From assembly GCA_963709185.1 (NCBI GenBank), contig CAVPVQ010000014.1, positions 1-64,000 of the forward strand: a DNA stretch of 64,000 bases, written 5' to 3'. Origin of the DNA: Roseiarcus sp963709185 (GTDB lineage: Bacteria; Pseudomonadota; Alphaproteobacteria; Rhizobiales; Beijerinckiaceae). Position numbers and translations under genes: made by a program. This document shows, piece after piece, positions 18,196 to 26,209 of this stretch; positions within the stretch are counted from its first letter, which is position 1; each line of letters starts with the position of its first letter. The notes under the pieces were generated by a model that saw only the letters and a program-made list of their open reading frames with translations, had not been told where the DNA came from and did no database searches.

Positions 18196-18732
18196 TCAAG
18201 GCAGCACATTGCTTATAATCGGAATCTCTGTCCGTAAGCGCCTGGTTGATTTTTCCTCCACCATCAATCGAATGGAGACCGTCTTGGATTTCCTTTTGAA
18301 CAGCGACCTGGCCTCGTGCATGAAAAACGGAAGCACGTTGTATTGCAAGTCGACAGGAAAGACCTCCCAATTGATCGACAAAGTTGATGCAGGGGGTTCC
18401 GATGACGGCTCTTTTGAAGGAAGGGGGCCGGTTGACGCCCCCGGCCTACGCAATACCCAAGGCTTCGGCGCGCTCAACGAAACCATCAAGTGATCGAGTT
18501 GGTGGATTTTTGGCGTGCGGATAATCGCTGGCCTCCAGCCATCGTCGCGTTGCCCAAAAACAGTGAGAACAACTTGAGGCAACTTGGTTTTCGCGCTCTC
18601 TTGCTGTGTCCTCTTGGCGAAACGAAGTCCTTGCCATGATAGAAGCGCGGCGCCGACGGCTGCGAGAACGCTGGCAATGGCGATCGCCCGGTCGACCGTT
18701 AGCCAGTCCGGGAACGTCAGCGGCCAGTCCAT
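18196..18732 (-). CDS. Single-pass membrane protein, unknown function
   Basis: The 178-residue product begins MDWPLTFPDWLTVDRAIAIA and has one N-terminal transmembrane helix (IAIASVLAAVGAALLSWQGL). A soluble domain follows, with LPQVVLTVFGQRDDGWRPAII and a basic end (EKSTRRLRTEIPIISNVLP). A strong GGGAGGGGGCG ribosome site precedes ATG at 18732, which favours this frame over the opposite-strand frame at 18158-18493. It faces the phage operon convergently and may be a cargo gene. Confidence 0.55.
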   Translation of the reverse strand: MDWPLTFPDWLTVDRAIAIASVLAAVGAALLSWQGLRFAKRTQQESAKTKLPQVVLTVFGQRDDGWRPAIIRTPKIHQLDHLMVSLSAPKPWVLRRPGASTGPLPSKEPSSEPPASTLSINWEVFPVDLQYNVLPFFMHEARSLFKRKSKTVSIRLMVEEKSTRRLRTEIPIISNVLP

Positions 18733-18940
18733 CGCCCCCTCCCGCTTCGGCCAGCTAACCACCGGCCGGCGAGCGAGTCGATTCGAGCGACGCCGCTCAA
18801 CCGTCCATCTGTCTCCATCCAACCACCGGGCGGCGAATGCGTCGATTCAGACGTGAAATGAAAGGGCCGGCGCAGACCACTTGCGCCAGCCTTCTTGCTT
18901 CCCCGACGAGCAAACGAGCAGGGAAGCTTGGCCGCTTGGC

Positions 18941-19801
18941 TTAGGGCGCCGCTTCGCCGCCTTCCGGCTCGGAATTCGTCATCGTCTCGGTTCCGCGTCC
19001 GAAACCCTCACTGTTCGGGCCGTATATTCCACCATCGGAGGGGCCTTCCGCATTGGTCGAACTGTTCGAGCTGTTCGAGCTGCTGTTGCCATTGTTGCCA
19101 CCGCTATTGGGCTCGCCGCCGTCGCCGGACATGTTGCCGCCTGTCTCGCTCTGCGACGACCGGGTGAGTCTCTCGATGAGAAGTTTGACCAAGGGCGTAA
19201 TGATCCCGCCGACGGCTTGCGGGTTCCCGGTTCGCGGCGGAGGGCTCGACTGCGAGGTCAGATAGGAGGGGGGCCGCGGGGGCGGAAGTCGATAAGTCGC
19301 GGTCATCACGGTTGTGTTGGTTGGCTTAGCGGGCGGAGCGAAAATGGGTAGGCCGTCCGATCCGAACTGCAAGTTGGAGAGGAACGGGGGAATCTGTCCG
19401 GTGGAATTCGCCGCGTTGACCTCCATCTGAGCCTTGATGGCCAGGGCCGTATTGTGATTGCTCTGGAACGCCCCCGACGCCGGCGCTGTGTTCACGGTCA
19501 GTCCATATGCCGGCTGAGACGTTGTGGTGATGGTCGGCAGCTTGGTTGCAGCCGGCGGCGTCGTTTTGGAGCCATACGAGACAAAGCAGTCATAGCCCGC
19601 GGGGGTATTTCCGCAGGTCCGACCTGCATATGGTTGCACAGCTGAAATGGTGGTTCCGGGCAAATTGGGCGTCGTGCTCTTGGGCGACGCAACAGGCACG
19701 GGTTTCGGAGTCGGGTTGCCGCTGCCGGCCTGCGCGCCAGTGGAGAGCGCAAGGGCGCCCAATGCGGCGATGATTGCAGTCGTGTTTATCGAGCGTGACA
19801 T
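18941..19801 (-). CDS. Secreted low-complexity protein, unknown function
   Basis: The 286-residue product carries a signal peptide (MSRSINTTAIIAALGALALSTGAQA, cleavage after AQA). A Pro/Thr-rich region with two cysteines follows (RTCGNTPAGYDCFVSYG), then a central ordered part (SNHNTALAIKAQMEVNAANS), and a tail dominated by Asn, Ser and Gly. GGGAG 8 bases upstream decides the ATG at 19801 over one at 19807. I do not recognise the family. The low-complexity Asn/Ser tail suggests an exported or surface protein. Confidence 0.6.
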   Translation of the reverse strand: MSRSINTTAIIAALGALALSTGAQAGSGNPTPKPVPVASPKSTTPNLPGTTISAVQPYAGRTCGNTPAGYDCFVSYGSKTTPPAATKLPTITTTSQPAYGLTVNTAPASGAFQSNHNTALAIKAQMEVNAANSTGQIPPFLSNLQFGSDGLPIFAPPAKPTNTTVMTATYRLPPPRPPSYLTSQSSPPPRTGNPQAVGGIITPLVKLLIERLTRSSQSETGGNMSGDGGEPNSGGNNGNSSSNSSNSSTNAEGPSDGGIYGPNSEGFGRGTETMTNSEPEGGEAAP

Positions 19802-20466
19802 GGTCATTACTCCCTTTCGAGCTGCGGTCCGGACGATCATTCGCCCCGTCGACCGTTCTCGTGGGAGCATCATCGCCGGCCGTCGCGCGTTGCGCTGTTC
19901 CCGAGGTGACAGCCCGGTGGCCGCGGCGCCCGCTTGCGAGACCGGCAAGCCGCGCTCGATGCGCAGGCTCCCCCCAGACCGTAAGCAAGTGGCGCTCCTA
20001 AAGAACTCCGGCCGCCCGTCTCGAGGCGGCCTTTTTCTTGGGCGAGCTTTGCCAGCGGTGCGATTGCATCCGAGAGACGCCGAGATCGGTTAATGTAACT
20101 GCCGGTGACATTTGCTCGCGGCGCCCGCGATCTTCGCGCGCTCCTGTCTCGCGCATTTCGGCGAGCAACTGGCCCGCCTTGCGCTCGGCGGGCCGCCGAT
20201 AACTTTGGCTGGGCGCTCGGCGGCCCTGGCCGGCGGAGCGCGGAGACACGCGCGTCGTCGGTTGAAGCATTAAGCGTAAAACTTGCACGAAACTTCAAGG
20301 TTAACGCGGCACCATGGTGAACGGCGCACCAAGCGTCCGCGCCTGCTTGGCGACGTTCCTATCGATACCTTGCGAGGAAAGAGTTGGGGGGCCAGGAACC
20401 GGGGTATCCACAACCCCGGTTTTCGGTCGGCCCCCGTCATTGAGTCCGACCGTGTCCCGGTGCTTC
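19802..20466. other. Non-coding stretch with an orphan terminator
   Basis: These 665 bases separate two minus-strand genes. Frames here are short, arginine-rich and unlike proteins. The only recognisable signal is a terminator-like hairpin at 20010-20038, oriented for plus-strand transcripts although no plus-strand gene precedes it. A small RNA or a deleted gene is possible. Confidence 0.4.
20010..20038 (+). terminator. Orphan rho-independent terminator
   Basis: GGCCGCC, an 8-base loop and GGCGGCC are followed by TTTTTCTT. The stem is perfect over 7 bp and U-rich on the plus strand. No plus-strand gene ends here, so its transcript is unknown. Confidence 0.6.
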
Positions 20467-21069
20467 CTAAATTGGGTCCGGTATGCCGCCGCCTTCGAAA
20501 TGCTCGTCAGTTCCATTTGGATATACCCGGCGGCAACCCATCTTTAGCCCCAAAGGAACTATTGATTGACCGTTTAAGGCTCCCTCAACTTTCCGTTGGC
20601 AGGCCTTCGCCAGCTGGAAAAGCAAATTATAGCCATTATGCTGCCCGTCGTCATTGGACCCGCTACTTGGGGGATTTTGTTGCCCCATTTCGTATCCGCT
20701 AATGGTTTGCATTGAGTTAGCGGCGCAGGCGCACCCCAGGATTTGAACGACAGCGGCGGAGTCGAGAAACGAAGACAGCCAACCACCGAGCGGCGCAACA
20801 TTTGCGCTAGTTATATTTTGCCCCAAGGTGAGCGACCCGGGACCGCCATGGCCGACAAGATAGAGTCCAGAAATATTTTGCTTGCCTGCGCTTCCGAGCC
20901 ATGATCCTGCGTGACCGGCAGCCGTATACGGGTCCTGCCCCGAAGGCACAATTTGAACGTGACAGCGGTCGCTCTCAGGCCTCTGCGCTACGACATTGTC
21001 CGCGACGTCATACGATACGAAGTAAAAGGAGAAGCCCGGCTGGAGCGAGCCGCCGTCGTCGTTTGCCAT
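20467..21069 (-). CDS. DUF4347-like protein with caspase-type His/Cys motif
   Basis: The 200-residue product has two spaced motifs: LYLVGHGGPGSLTLGQ (His74) and VVQILGCACAANS (Cys113/Cys115). They resemble the 'SHG.PG...LG' and 'GC..A' blocks of DUF4347 and, more widely, the His-Gly/Cys dyad of clan CD (caspase-like) peptidases, with about 39 residues between the two as in that clan. No signal peptide is visible. GGAGGG before the ATG at 21069 decides the start. It stands alone on the minus strand between non-coding gaps, as cargo genes often do. It could be a stand-alone peptidase effector or only share the fold; catalysis is inferred. Confidence 0.55.
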   Translation of the reverse strand: MANDDGGSLQPGFSFYFVSYDVADNVVAQRPESDRCHVQIVPSGQDPYTAAGHAGSWLGSAGKQNISGLYLVGHGGPGSLTLGQNITSANVAPLGGWLSSFLDSAAVVQILGCACAANSMQTISGYEMGQQNPPSSGSNDDGQHNGYNLLFQLAKACQRKVEGALNGQSIVPLGLKMGCRRVYPNGTDEHFEGGGIPDPI

Positions 21070-21231
21070 CGAACCCTCCATCACTGCATCTAGGAAGCTC
21101 GCCGCGGGCGGTGCATGAGTGAGCCGGCTTGATTTTTACGGGACGAGTTTGAGGGCCATGCCCACAAGCGACACGCCGCCCCGCCTATCCAAGCCAAATC
21201 TGCAATTGTTTAGGATTTCCGGCAAGTCTGG

Positions 21232-21426
21232 ATGGGGGTCAACACGCCGGGAAGGCTGACCATCGCGGCCGGCGGCGTGGTCACTATCACGGCGCCGACG
21301 ATCAATCTTCGGGGCAAGTGCAATCTGGGGACGGGCGACCTTCTGCCGGCGCCCAAGCAGGGCAGGCTCGATACCGGCGGCAACGCGGACGTCACCAATC
21401 TGGCGACGAAGGTGTTCGTGACTTAA
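21232..21426 (+). pseudogene. Fragment of a phage baseplate/spike protein
   Basis: The 64-residue frame reads GRLTIAAGGVVTITAPTINL, then a Gly/Asn-rich segment ending in ATKVFVT. Beta-strand repeats of the type 'VTI.APTI.L.G' followed by a short conserved tail are typical of the C-terminal needle of phage baseplate assembly protein V or related spikes. An in-frame stop lies a few codons upstream, so the N-terminal 100 or more residues of the normal protein are missing. I read it as a leftover of lost tail genes. Confidence 0.4.
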
Positions 21427-21705
21427 TGGCTGACATCCGCGTCGTCCGGGCCGCCGCCGAGCGATCCGACGCATGCCTGAGGGGCGACGTCTCGCGCACC
21501 ACCGCAATCGGCTGTATGCTCGCCGGCGGGCGCGCCTTTGGATCCCAGCAGATCGATCGAGTGCCCGGCTGGCGGGCAGTGAGTGGCCCGCCAGCCTCAT
21601 TCAATTGTCAGCGTCCGATTCAAGCTTGCCAAGGACGCTGAACCGTCGCAGATTTGAATTGGGCTCGTCGGCGCGCCCGGCTTGCGCCTGAGGGGGGATG
21701 GATCG

Positions 21706-21903
21706 ATGAAATTCAAATCTCTGACCGTCGCAATTGTCGGCGCGTCGCTTCTGGTTGGTCCGGCTCTCGCCGGCGATCGGCTCGACAAGAGCCATGAGAA
21801 CGCTCGGATTTGCCGCGGGAAAGTCGCCGCCAAACATGTTGCAGCCGCAAACAAACAAGCAGAATTGGACAAATGCGCCGGCGATCCGCAGGGCTACAAC
21901 TGA
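21706..21903 (+). CDS. Small secreted protein, 65 residues
   Basis: An AGGGGGG site precedes MKFKSLTVAIVGASLLVGPALA, a clear signal peptide with an AxA cleavage site. The mature part is about 43 residues, basic and helical, with two cysteines (ICRGK, KCAGD) that could form a disulfide. I do not recognise a family. It is an isolated plus-strand cargo gene in the island. Confidence 0.5.
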   Translation: MKFKSLTVAIVGASLLVGPALAGDRLDKSHENARICRGKVAAKHVAAANKQAELDKCAGDPQGYN

Positions 21904-21965
21904 GTAAGCCCGTCGCGGCCTGCCCCCGTCATCAACGGCCGTAATCCCGGTCGCTGAGGGCATGG

Positions 21966-22208
21966 CTATTTTTTAGTGTAACCACATTTTTTGCCCCCTA
22001 CGGGACTATCCCAGCATCCGGTTTCCAAACACGATCTAAACATTCCGTCGCAGGCCGGATCGCACTGCGCGACGGCGGCCATTTTGTCATCGCAGTAGCG
22101 ATGGCAGGCCGTTTGCCGTTCCGAGCACGTCGGCGCCGCGGTTGCTGGCATCGCGGCGCATGCGTAGCCCGCGATCAGGGCTCCAAAAAGAAATATGAAG
22201 TACCGCAT
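21966..22208 (-). CDS. Small cysteine-rich secreted protein
   Basis: The 80-residue product has a signal peptide (MRYFIFLFGALIAGYACAAM, cleavage near ATA). The mature part is cysteine-rich: TCSERQTACHRYCDDK, AQCDPACDGMFRSCLETGC and KKCGY. The even spacing suggests several disulfides and a periplasmic or exported location. A GGAG motif lies before the ATG at 22208, and the longer frame to 22325 looks non-coding. Function unknown. The gene upstream on the same strand encodes an XRE regulator. Confidence 0.6.
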   Translation of the reverse strand: MRYFIFLFGALIAGYACAAMPATAAPTCSERQTACHRYCDDKMAAVAQCDPACDGMFRSCLETGCWDSPVGGKKCGYTKK

Positions 22209-22287
22209 GGCGCTCCGACCCCCTTCGCCGCACATTGAACGACAAGCTTGAGCGCGGCGAAGAGCCGAACCGGGCCGCCGTTGCCGC

Positions 22288-22518
22288 TCACTTCCCCACC
22301 CGCAAGCCCGCGCGTCCGTTCTCATCGAACGCGACGCCCGCGGCCTCGAAAACGCTTCGTATCGTGGACACGATCAGGGCCGACGGCTGGCGACGTCCTG
22401 ACTCCAAATGTCTGATCGTCGTCCCACTGACGCCGGTGTTTCCCGCCAACTGCTCTTGCGTCCAGCCAAGCAACGAGCGAGCCACTTTGATTTGCTCTGG
22501 CGATAGGATCATTTCCAC
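22288..22518 (-). CDS. XRE-family helix-turn-helix regulator
   Basis: The 76-residue protein is essentially one HTH_3 domain: SPEQIKVARSLLGWTQEQLA, then GVSGTTIRHLESGRRQPSAL, then a short helix (TIRSVFEAAGVAF). This is the lambda-Cro/XRE fold with the recognition helix at VSGTTIRHLE. Very similar small XRE proteins with the ending FEAAGV.F...G.GV.L are common in Hyphomicrobiales, often as orphan repressors. It lies 79 bases upstream of the Cys-rich secreted gene. Confidence 0.8.
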   Translation of the reverse strand: MEMILSPEQIKVARSLLGWTQEQLAGNTGVSGTTIRHLESGRRQPSALIVSTIRSVFEAAGVAFDENGRAGLRVGK

Positions 22519-22584
22519 TTCCTCAGCCTCACGCCCGGGCAGTCGCCGTTCACTCCCAACGCACTAGACGGGGTAGCTCTAGGC

Positions 22585-23082
22585 CTATTTCGCCGGCGGT
22601 GGTCCGCAAGCCTTCCTGACCATCGAAATTGCTTTGTCAGGCTGCCAAAACGCGGCAGTAATCGTGAAGAGCGACGCACCGCCATCTATGCCAACAGAAA
22701 TTATGTGCCCCGCCCGAGTTTGGTTCATAATCCTGGCGGCGTTGTTTTGAACCTCGATTTGCGTGCCGCTAATTGCAATGCCGATTTCATCGATAGTGTC
22801 GCGGTTGTCGACGCGCACATTGACGTCGAATTTGTCTCCTTCAGTGAACTTGTGGTCTTGATCGGAGACAACCAGCGACAAGGCGCCATTTGAGCACTTG
22901 AAGCCTACCACGCCCGTTCCTGACGCGATCGACGCGACGACAGTGTCCTTGCCGCTAAGCGGATCCTTTTGGGTGGTGATCAGAAAACTGCCCAATTGGA
23001 CGGTGTTCTGTTCCTGAGCGACTGCGGCGGCGGACAAGACCACTGCGACTATCGAAATGATCGCCGGGGTTCTGCTGGCCAT
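22585..23082 (-). CDS. Periplasmic protein, unknown function
   Basis: The 165-residue product starts MASRTPAIISIVAVVLSAAA with a signal peptide cleaved near AVA. The mature domain is beta-rich: VGFKCSNGALSLVVSDQD, FTEGDKFDVNVRVDNRDTID, ISVGIDGGASLFTITAAFW and a C-terminal RKACGPPPAK. The two cysteines may pair. The plan resembles small periplasmic beta-sandwich proteins of the invasion-associated or lipoprotein type, but I cannot name a family. The frame remains open upstream to 23568, but that part has no protein-like composition. Confidence 0.55.
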   Translation of the reverse strand: MASRTPAIISIVAVVLSAAAVAQEQNTVQLGSFLITTQKDPLSGKDTVVASIASGTGVVGFKCSNGALSLVVSDQDHKFTEGDKFDVNVRVDNRDTIDEIGIAISGTQIEVQNNAARIMNQTRAGHIISVGIDGGASLFTITAAFWQPDKAISMVRKACGPPPAK

Positions 23083-23218
23083 CACAGATGCCGCTCTGCC
23101 AGCGCGAGTGCGAGAAAGGCGGCCAGGGTGACCCGCGGCGAGGCTCAGATAGCGCGTCATTGCCCATTGGCGCGCCTCTTCGGGCTGGTCGGCTCGTCTC
23201 GTCACGGCTTCCCCTGCA

Positions 23219-23464
23219 TCAACCTGACGCTCGCGACCATAAATATCCTTTTCCCGGTCGGCAAACGTCGGGAACCCAGCGCGCCGCCAGATCGCGCTCG
23301 GCCAGCCTGCTGAGCGATCTGGAGAGGGTTGCGCGCTGCGAAGCGGACGGCCGCGAGACGCCCAGACGTCGGAAAATCTCTTCAACCGGAATAGCCCGCT
23401 GATCGGCTCGAGGAAGCACCTCGAGAATTGCGGACTGTAGATCGGAGAGCGGCATCGCGAGCAC
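23219..23464 (-). CDS. Small winged-helix protein
   Basis: The 81-residue product reads LQSAILEVLPRADQRAIPVE, EIFRRLGVSRPSASQRATLSR, SLSRLAERDLAARW and ends GKGYLWSRASG. The pattern of helices followed by a predicted hairpin fits a winged helix, and similar small proteins occur in Hyphomicrobial prophages. Function and DNA target are unknown. Start may be 23464 or the ATG three codons later. Confidence 0.5.
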   Translation of the reverse strand: MLAMPLSDLQSAILEVLPRADQRAIPVEEIFRRLGVSRPSASQRATLSRSLSRLAERDLAARWVPDVCRPGKGYLWSRASG

Positions 23465-23775
23465 CGGCTAATAACGTTCCGAAGTAGAACCTTATTAGCC
23501 GACCTTCCGCAACCTTTTATCCGGCCGGAGCGGACCGTCGAGCAGGCGCAGGCCGAAGAGGCGGCCAAGCGCGCCGCGGTGCAAGAGGCCGTTGGGCGGC
23601 TGCGCGAGTTGACCGGCGCGCGGGATTACGGCGGCGCCTACGGGCGCGTGCGTTGGGAGTGAGCGGGGCCGAGCTCGCGGCGATCTGAGCCCTGTTCAGA
23701 TTTGAACATCCCCAGAGGCCGCCGGTTCACGCCGGCGGCCGATCCGTTTGGGCGAGCGTCGGCCCCGGCAACGCC
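23465..23775. other. Gap with a decayed phage-protein C-terminus
   Basis: On the plus strand, 23,523-23,662 reads as a basic/acidic helix followed by AVGRLRELTGARDYGGAYG and a stop at 23,660-23,662, with no start codon and no intact upstream part. It looks like the C-terminal remnant of a phage protein whose body is lost. Nothing else is recognisable in this 310-base gap. Confidence 0.3.
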
Positions 23776-24087
23776 TCACCCGCGGGCCAGCCGATCGACC
23801 GGGAACGGTTGCCAGCCGACCAGACTGCCGGCCCAACTTGGGCTCATCAGCATCGCGCCCTTGCCGCCGCAGCCGGTGCATCGCGCTGCCTGTCGCAGTA
23901 GATCAGGCGAGGCATCTGCACCCCAGCGGATCACGAACGGGGCGACCGCCGCGGGCCCGTGGTGCGGGCAGGCCCGGCAATAGAGCCAAACCCATTTCGG
24001 ATCGCGCTGAAGGTTCGCCAAGGTCGACGGCGGCCCTGGCGGCGCACAGAAGGCGCGCTGCGGCGGATGCTCGCGTGAGCGGTGCAT
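23776..24087 (-). CDS. Zinc-ribbon-like island protein
   Basis: The 103-residue product holds two cysteine knuckles (LYCRACPHHG and ARCTGCGGKGA) about 30 residues apart, separated by PFVIRWGADASPDLLRQ. Four cysteines and histidines in this layout suggest one zinc site. Near-identical small proteins are widespread in Hyphomicrobial prophage regions and have no known function. The start at 24087 is the first ATG in frame. Confidence 0.6.
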   Translation of the reverse strand: MHRSREHPPQRAFCAPPGPPSTLANLQRDPKWVWLYCRACPHHGPAAVAPFVIRWGADASPDLLRQAARCTGCGGKGAMLMSPSWAGSLVGWQPFPVDRLARG

Positions 24088-24125
24088 ATCATGGCGCCAA
24101 GCAGTCGCGCCGCCTTAAGTGACGG

Positions 24126-24155
24126 TCACCGGAAAACTGTGATGCAGAATTCATA
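24126..24155 (-). pseudogene. Displaced 3' end of the methyltransferase gene
   Basis: Read on the minus strand, these bases continue the methyltransferase frame exactly: TAT (target duplication), then codons for EFCITVFR and a TGA stop at 24126-24128. Removing the IS and one 3-bp duplicate rejoins them to the codons for SYLPY in the main gene. This shows precisely what the insertion disrupted. Confidence 0.85.
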
Positions 24156-25089
24156 GAGTCTATCCGGACACATCACGCTGGATTGCATAGCTTTCGGAGC
24201 ATGAGCCGGATTGAGGCGAGACGCAGAAACGCGAGCGCTTTCTGATTGAAGTTTTCCCAATCTCTCGCGAGCCTGCGGCATCTCCCCAGCCACGCGAAGG
24301 TGCGCTCGACGATCCAGCGTTTGGGCAACACGACGAACTTTCTTGCGGTGTCGGAGCGTTTGACGATCTCGACGTTCACACGCGACATTACCTTTTTCAA
24401 CGCGCGCCGGAATATCGGCCCCCGATAACCGCCATCGGCGTAGAGCTTCAACAAGAACGGAAACATGCCGAACAGGGTCGCCATCACCAGCGCGCCGCCG
24501 TCGCGGTCCTGGATGTCGGCGGTGTGCACGATGGCGTGCATCAACAGGCCTTGCGTGTCGACGAGGATGTGACGCTTCTTTCCCTTGATCTTCTTGCCAG
24601 CGTCGTATCCCGGCGGATCATGCGGCCCCCTTTTTCGGCGCTTTTCACGCTCTGGCTGTCGATGATGGCGGTGGTCGGGCTCGCCTCGCGCGACGCCTGT
24701 TCGCGACACGCCGCGTAAAGCGCCTCGTGGATGCGATCGAGCGTGCGATCCCAACTCCACAGGTCGAAATAGTCGTACACCGTGCTTTTGGGCGGAAGGT
24801 CCTTCGGAAGCGCGGCCCACTGGCAGCCCGTGCTCAAAATATACATCAGCCCGTTGACCACCTCGCGCATGACAACCGTGCGCTTGCCGCCGCCCCGCTT
24901 GCCCGGAGGAATCAGCGGCTCGACGAGTTTCCATTCGTCGTCGGTCAAATCACTGGGATAGCGAAGCCTGCTGCGGTCGTAACGCCCGCGATTTTCTGTC
25001 GACCACATCGGCGATCCCTTCGAGAATCAGATCGCCTTCCTTGAATCACAAATGATTCCCGATGATTCAAGAACTCGCCGGATAGGCTC
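24156..25089. mobile_element. IS5-family insertion sequence, 934 bp
   Basis: Terminal inverted repeats are GAGTCTATCCGG at 24156-24167 and, on the opposite strand, GAGCCTATCCGG at 25078-25089 (11 of 12 match). A 3-bp target duplication ATA flanks it (24153-24155 and 25090-25092). The single transposase gene spans two frames. Boundaries are supported independently: excising the element restores the 3' end of the interrupted methyltransferase gene in frame. Confidence 0.88.
24173..25008 (-). CDS. IS5-family transposase, two overlapping frames (probable -1 frameshift)
   Basis: Frame A (25008 onward) starts MWSTENRGRYDRSRLRYPSD, LTDDEWKLVEPLIPP, and carries the first DDE aspartate in AIIDSQSVKSAEKGG. 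Frame B (to 24173) continues PGYDAGKKIKGKKRHILVDT, with the second aspartate in ADIQDRDGG or LYADGGYRG, and the glutamate in RWIVERTFAWLGR. The switch to the -1 frame falls exactly on AAAAAGGGGG at 24626-24635, a slippery run. Many IS5-family members use programmed -1 frameshifting to make the fused OrfAB transposase, so this is probably functional rather than broken. Confidence 0.88.
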
Positions 25090-25671
25090 ATAGGGCAGGT
25101 AGCTTTGATCGATGATGACCTTCGCGGACAGGCGCTCCCTGGCGAAGTTGTACATGGCGAAGATGTTCTGATGCCAGGCCCGCTCCTGCCGGTAATCGAC
25201 CTGGTCCGTCATGAAGTCAAAGGCGATGCCGAGACGTGATTTTTCGAACAAAGCCTGCATCGTTTCGAACGCGATTTCCTGATGTTCTTCCTCGGAGCAG
25301 TCATAGACGATGTTGAATACGCCGGAGCCGACGATGATGTCGAACGTCCCGCCGATCACGTTGTCGCTCCCGACGCACTCGAATCGTGCGTCCGGGTAAA
25401 GTGCCCGGTTGTGCACAATGAATGTCGAGACGATGTCGACGCCGGTGTAGGCGCAGCCCGGCCAGCGGGTGTCGACGAACGGCTTGAGATGAGCCAGGCC
25501 GCAACCGAAGTCGAGAATGCTTGGCCGAACGATGAGAAAATTTCTCGTCAGGGCATTGAACCGCAGGCTTTGTCGGCCCTTTGGCAAAAACACGGCAGAG
25601 GGCGTTGGCCCGTGAAGAGCGAACGCCTCCTCATACATCTTGATAACGCGGTCAAAACCCGAATCGTCCAT
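25027..25671 (-). CDS. SAM-dependent methyltransferase, C-terminus altered by IS insertion
   Basis: The 214-residue reading frame is a class I methyltransferase: motif I ILDFGCGLAHLKPFV, motif II YTGVDIV and post-motif GTFDIIVGSGVFNIVY. The original product ended ...SYLPYEFCITVFR; the IS5-type element entered after the YLPY codons, so the frame now reads 21 residues of IS sequence (from EPIRRVLESSGI to KAI) before a stop at 25027. Only the last eight residues are replaced, so activity may survive. Substrate unknown; proteins of this type are found in surface-polysaccharide and phage loci. Confidence 0.8.
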   Translation of the reverse strand: MDDSGFDRVIKMYEEAFALHGPTPSAVFLPKGRQSLRFNALTRNFLIVRPSILDFGCGLAHLKPFVDTRWPGCAYTGVDIVSTFIVHNRALYPDARFECVGSDNVIGGTFDIIVGSGVFNIVYDCSEEEHQEIAFETMQALFEKSRLGIAFDFMTDQVDYRQERAWHQNIFAMYNFARERLSAKVIIDQSYLPYEPIRRVLESSGIICDSRKAI

Positions 25672-25698
25672 GGCTAAGACCTCGATCCTCGTTCAGTC

Positions 25699-25840
25699 TC
25701 AATCGTCGCGCCGCTCGCCCCGCGCCACGATCCGCAGCGCGTCATCGGGGAGCGGCCGTTGTAGCTTGAGCGCGTCGGGCGCGGCCGCCATCAGCCAAGT
25801 CTCGACCTCGCCGGGCGGCACACTCGACCAAGTAATCCGA
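25699..25840 (-). pseudogene. C-terminal remnant of an SRAP (YedK/HMCES-type) protein
   Basis: The minus strand encodes VPPGEVETWLMAAAPDALKL followed by QRPLPDDALRIVARGERRDD and a stop, the usual end of Hyphomicrobial SOS-response-associated peptidases (SRAP), which crosslink to abasic sites in DNA. No start or catalytic Cys is attached. The matching N-terminus lies at 26206-26271, with an unrelated intact gene between, so the gene is broken. Confidence 0.55.
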
Positions 25841-25915
25841 ATTGCGATATGGTGGCGCTTTCGATAGTCTCGTCAAGGAGGATTGTTCTCGTCATAACGC
25901 AGGGAGGGAACGGCG

Positions 25916-26209
25916 ATGCGCATGATGATGACCTTCAAGTTGCCAGTCGAGAAGGGCAATCAGGCATTCAAGGACGGCTCACTCGCTAAGGTGATGGAGT
26001 CGCTGATGGGCAAGCTCAAGCCGGAGGCTGCATACTTCGCGCCGATGGGAGGCAAGCGCGCCGGGATCATCTTTTTCGATATGGCCGACCCATCGGGGCT
26101 CGTCGTGTCTGGCGAGCCGCTCTTTCACCATCTCGACGCAGAAGTCGAAATTGTTCCGGTAATGAACGCGGACGATCTGCGCAGGGGCTTCGAGAAGACG
26201 CAACTCTAG
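25916..26209 (+). CDS. Small conserved alpha/beta protein (DUF3303/GYD-like)
   Basis: The 97-residue protein begins MRMMMTFKLPVEKGNQAFKD and continues GSLAKVMESLMGKLKPEAAY, GKRAGIIFFDMADPSGL and VEIVPVMNADDLRRGFEK. The alternation of strands and helices and the length match small ferredoxin-like dimeric alpha/beta proteins of the DUF3303/GYD type; biochemical role unknown. A GGGAGGG site lies upstream of the first ATG. It lies between the two remnants of an SRAP gene, which suggests it arrived by insertion or a deletion rearrangement. Confidence 0.6.
   Translation: MRMMMTFKLPVEKGNQAFKDGSLAKVMESLMGKLKPEAAYFAPMGGKRAGIIFFDMADPSGLVVSGEPLFHHLDAEVEIVPVMNADDLRRGFEKTQL

Noticed and set aside
18158..18493. 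Plus-strand 111-residue frame with a hydrophobic start
   Set aside because: It is antisense to the 178-residue membrane-protein gene, which has a much stronger ribosome site and more protein-like sequence; both are unlikely to be real.
25640..25867. Plus-strand 75-residue frame
   Set aside because: It is antisense to the SRAP C-terminal remnant and lacks protein-like features.
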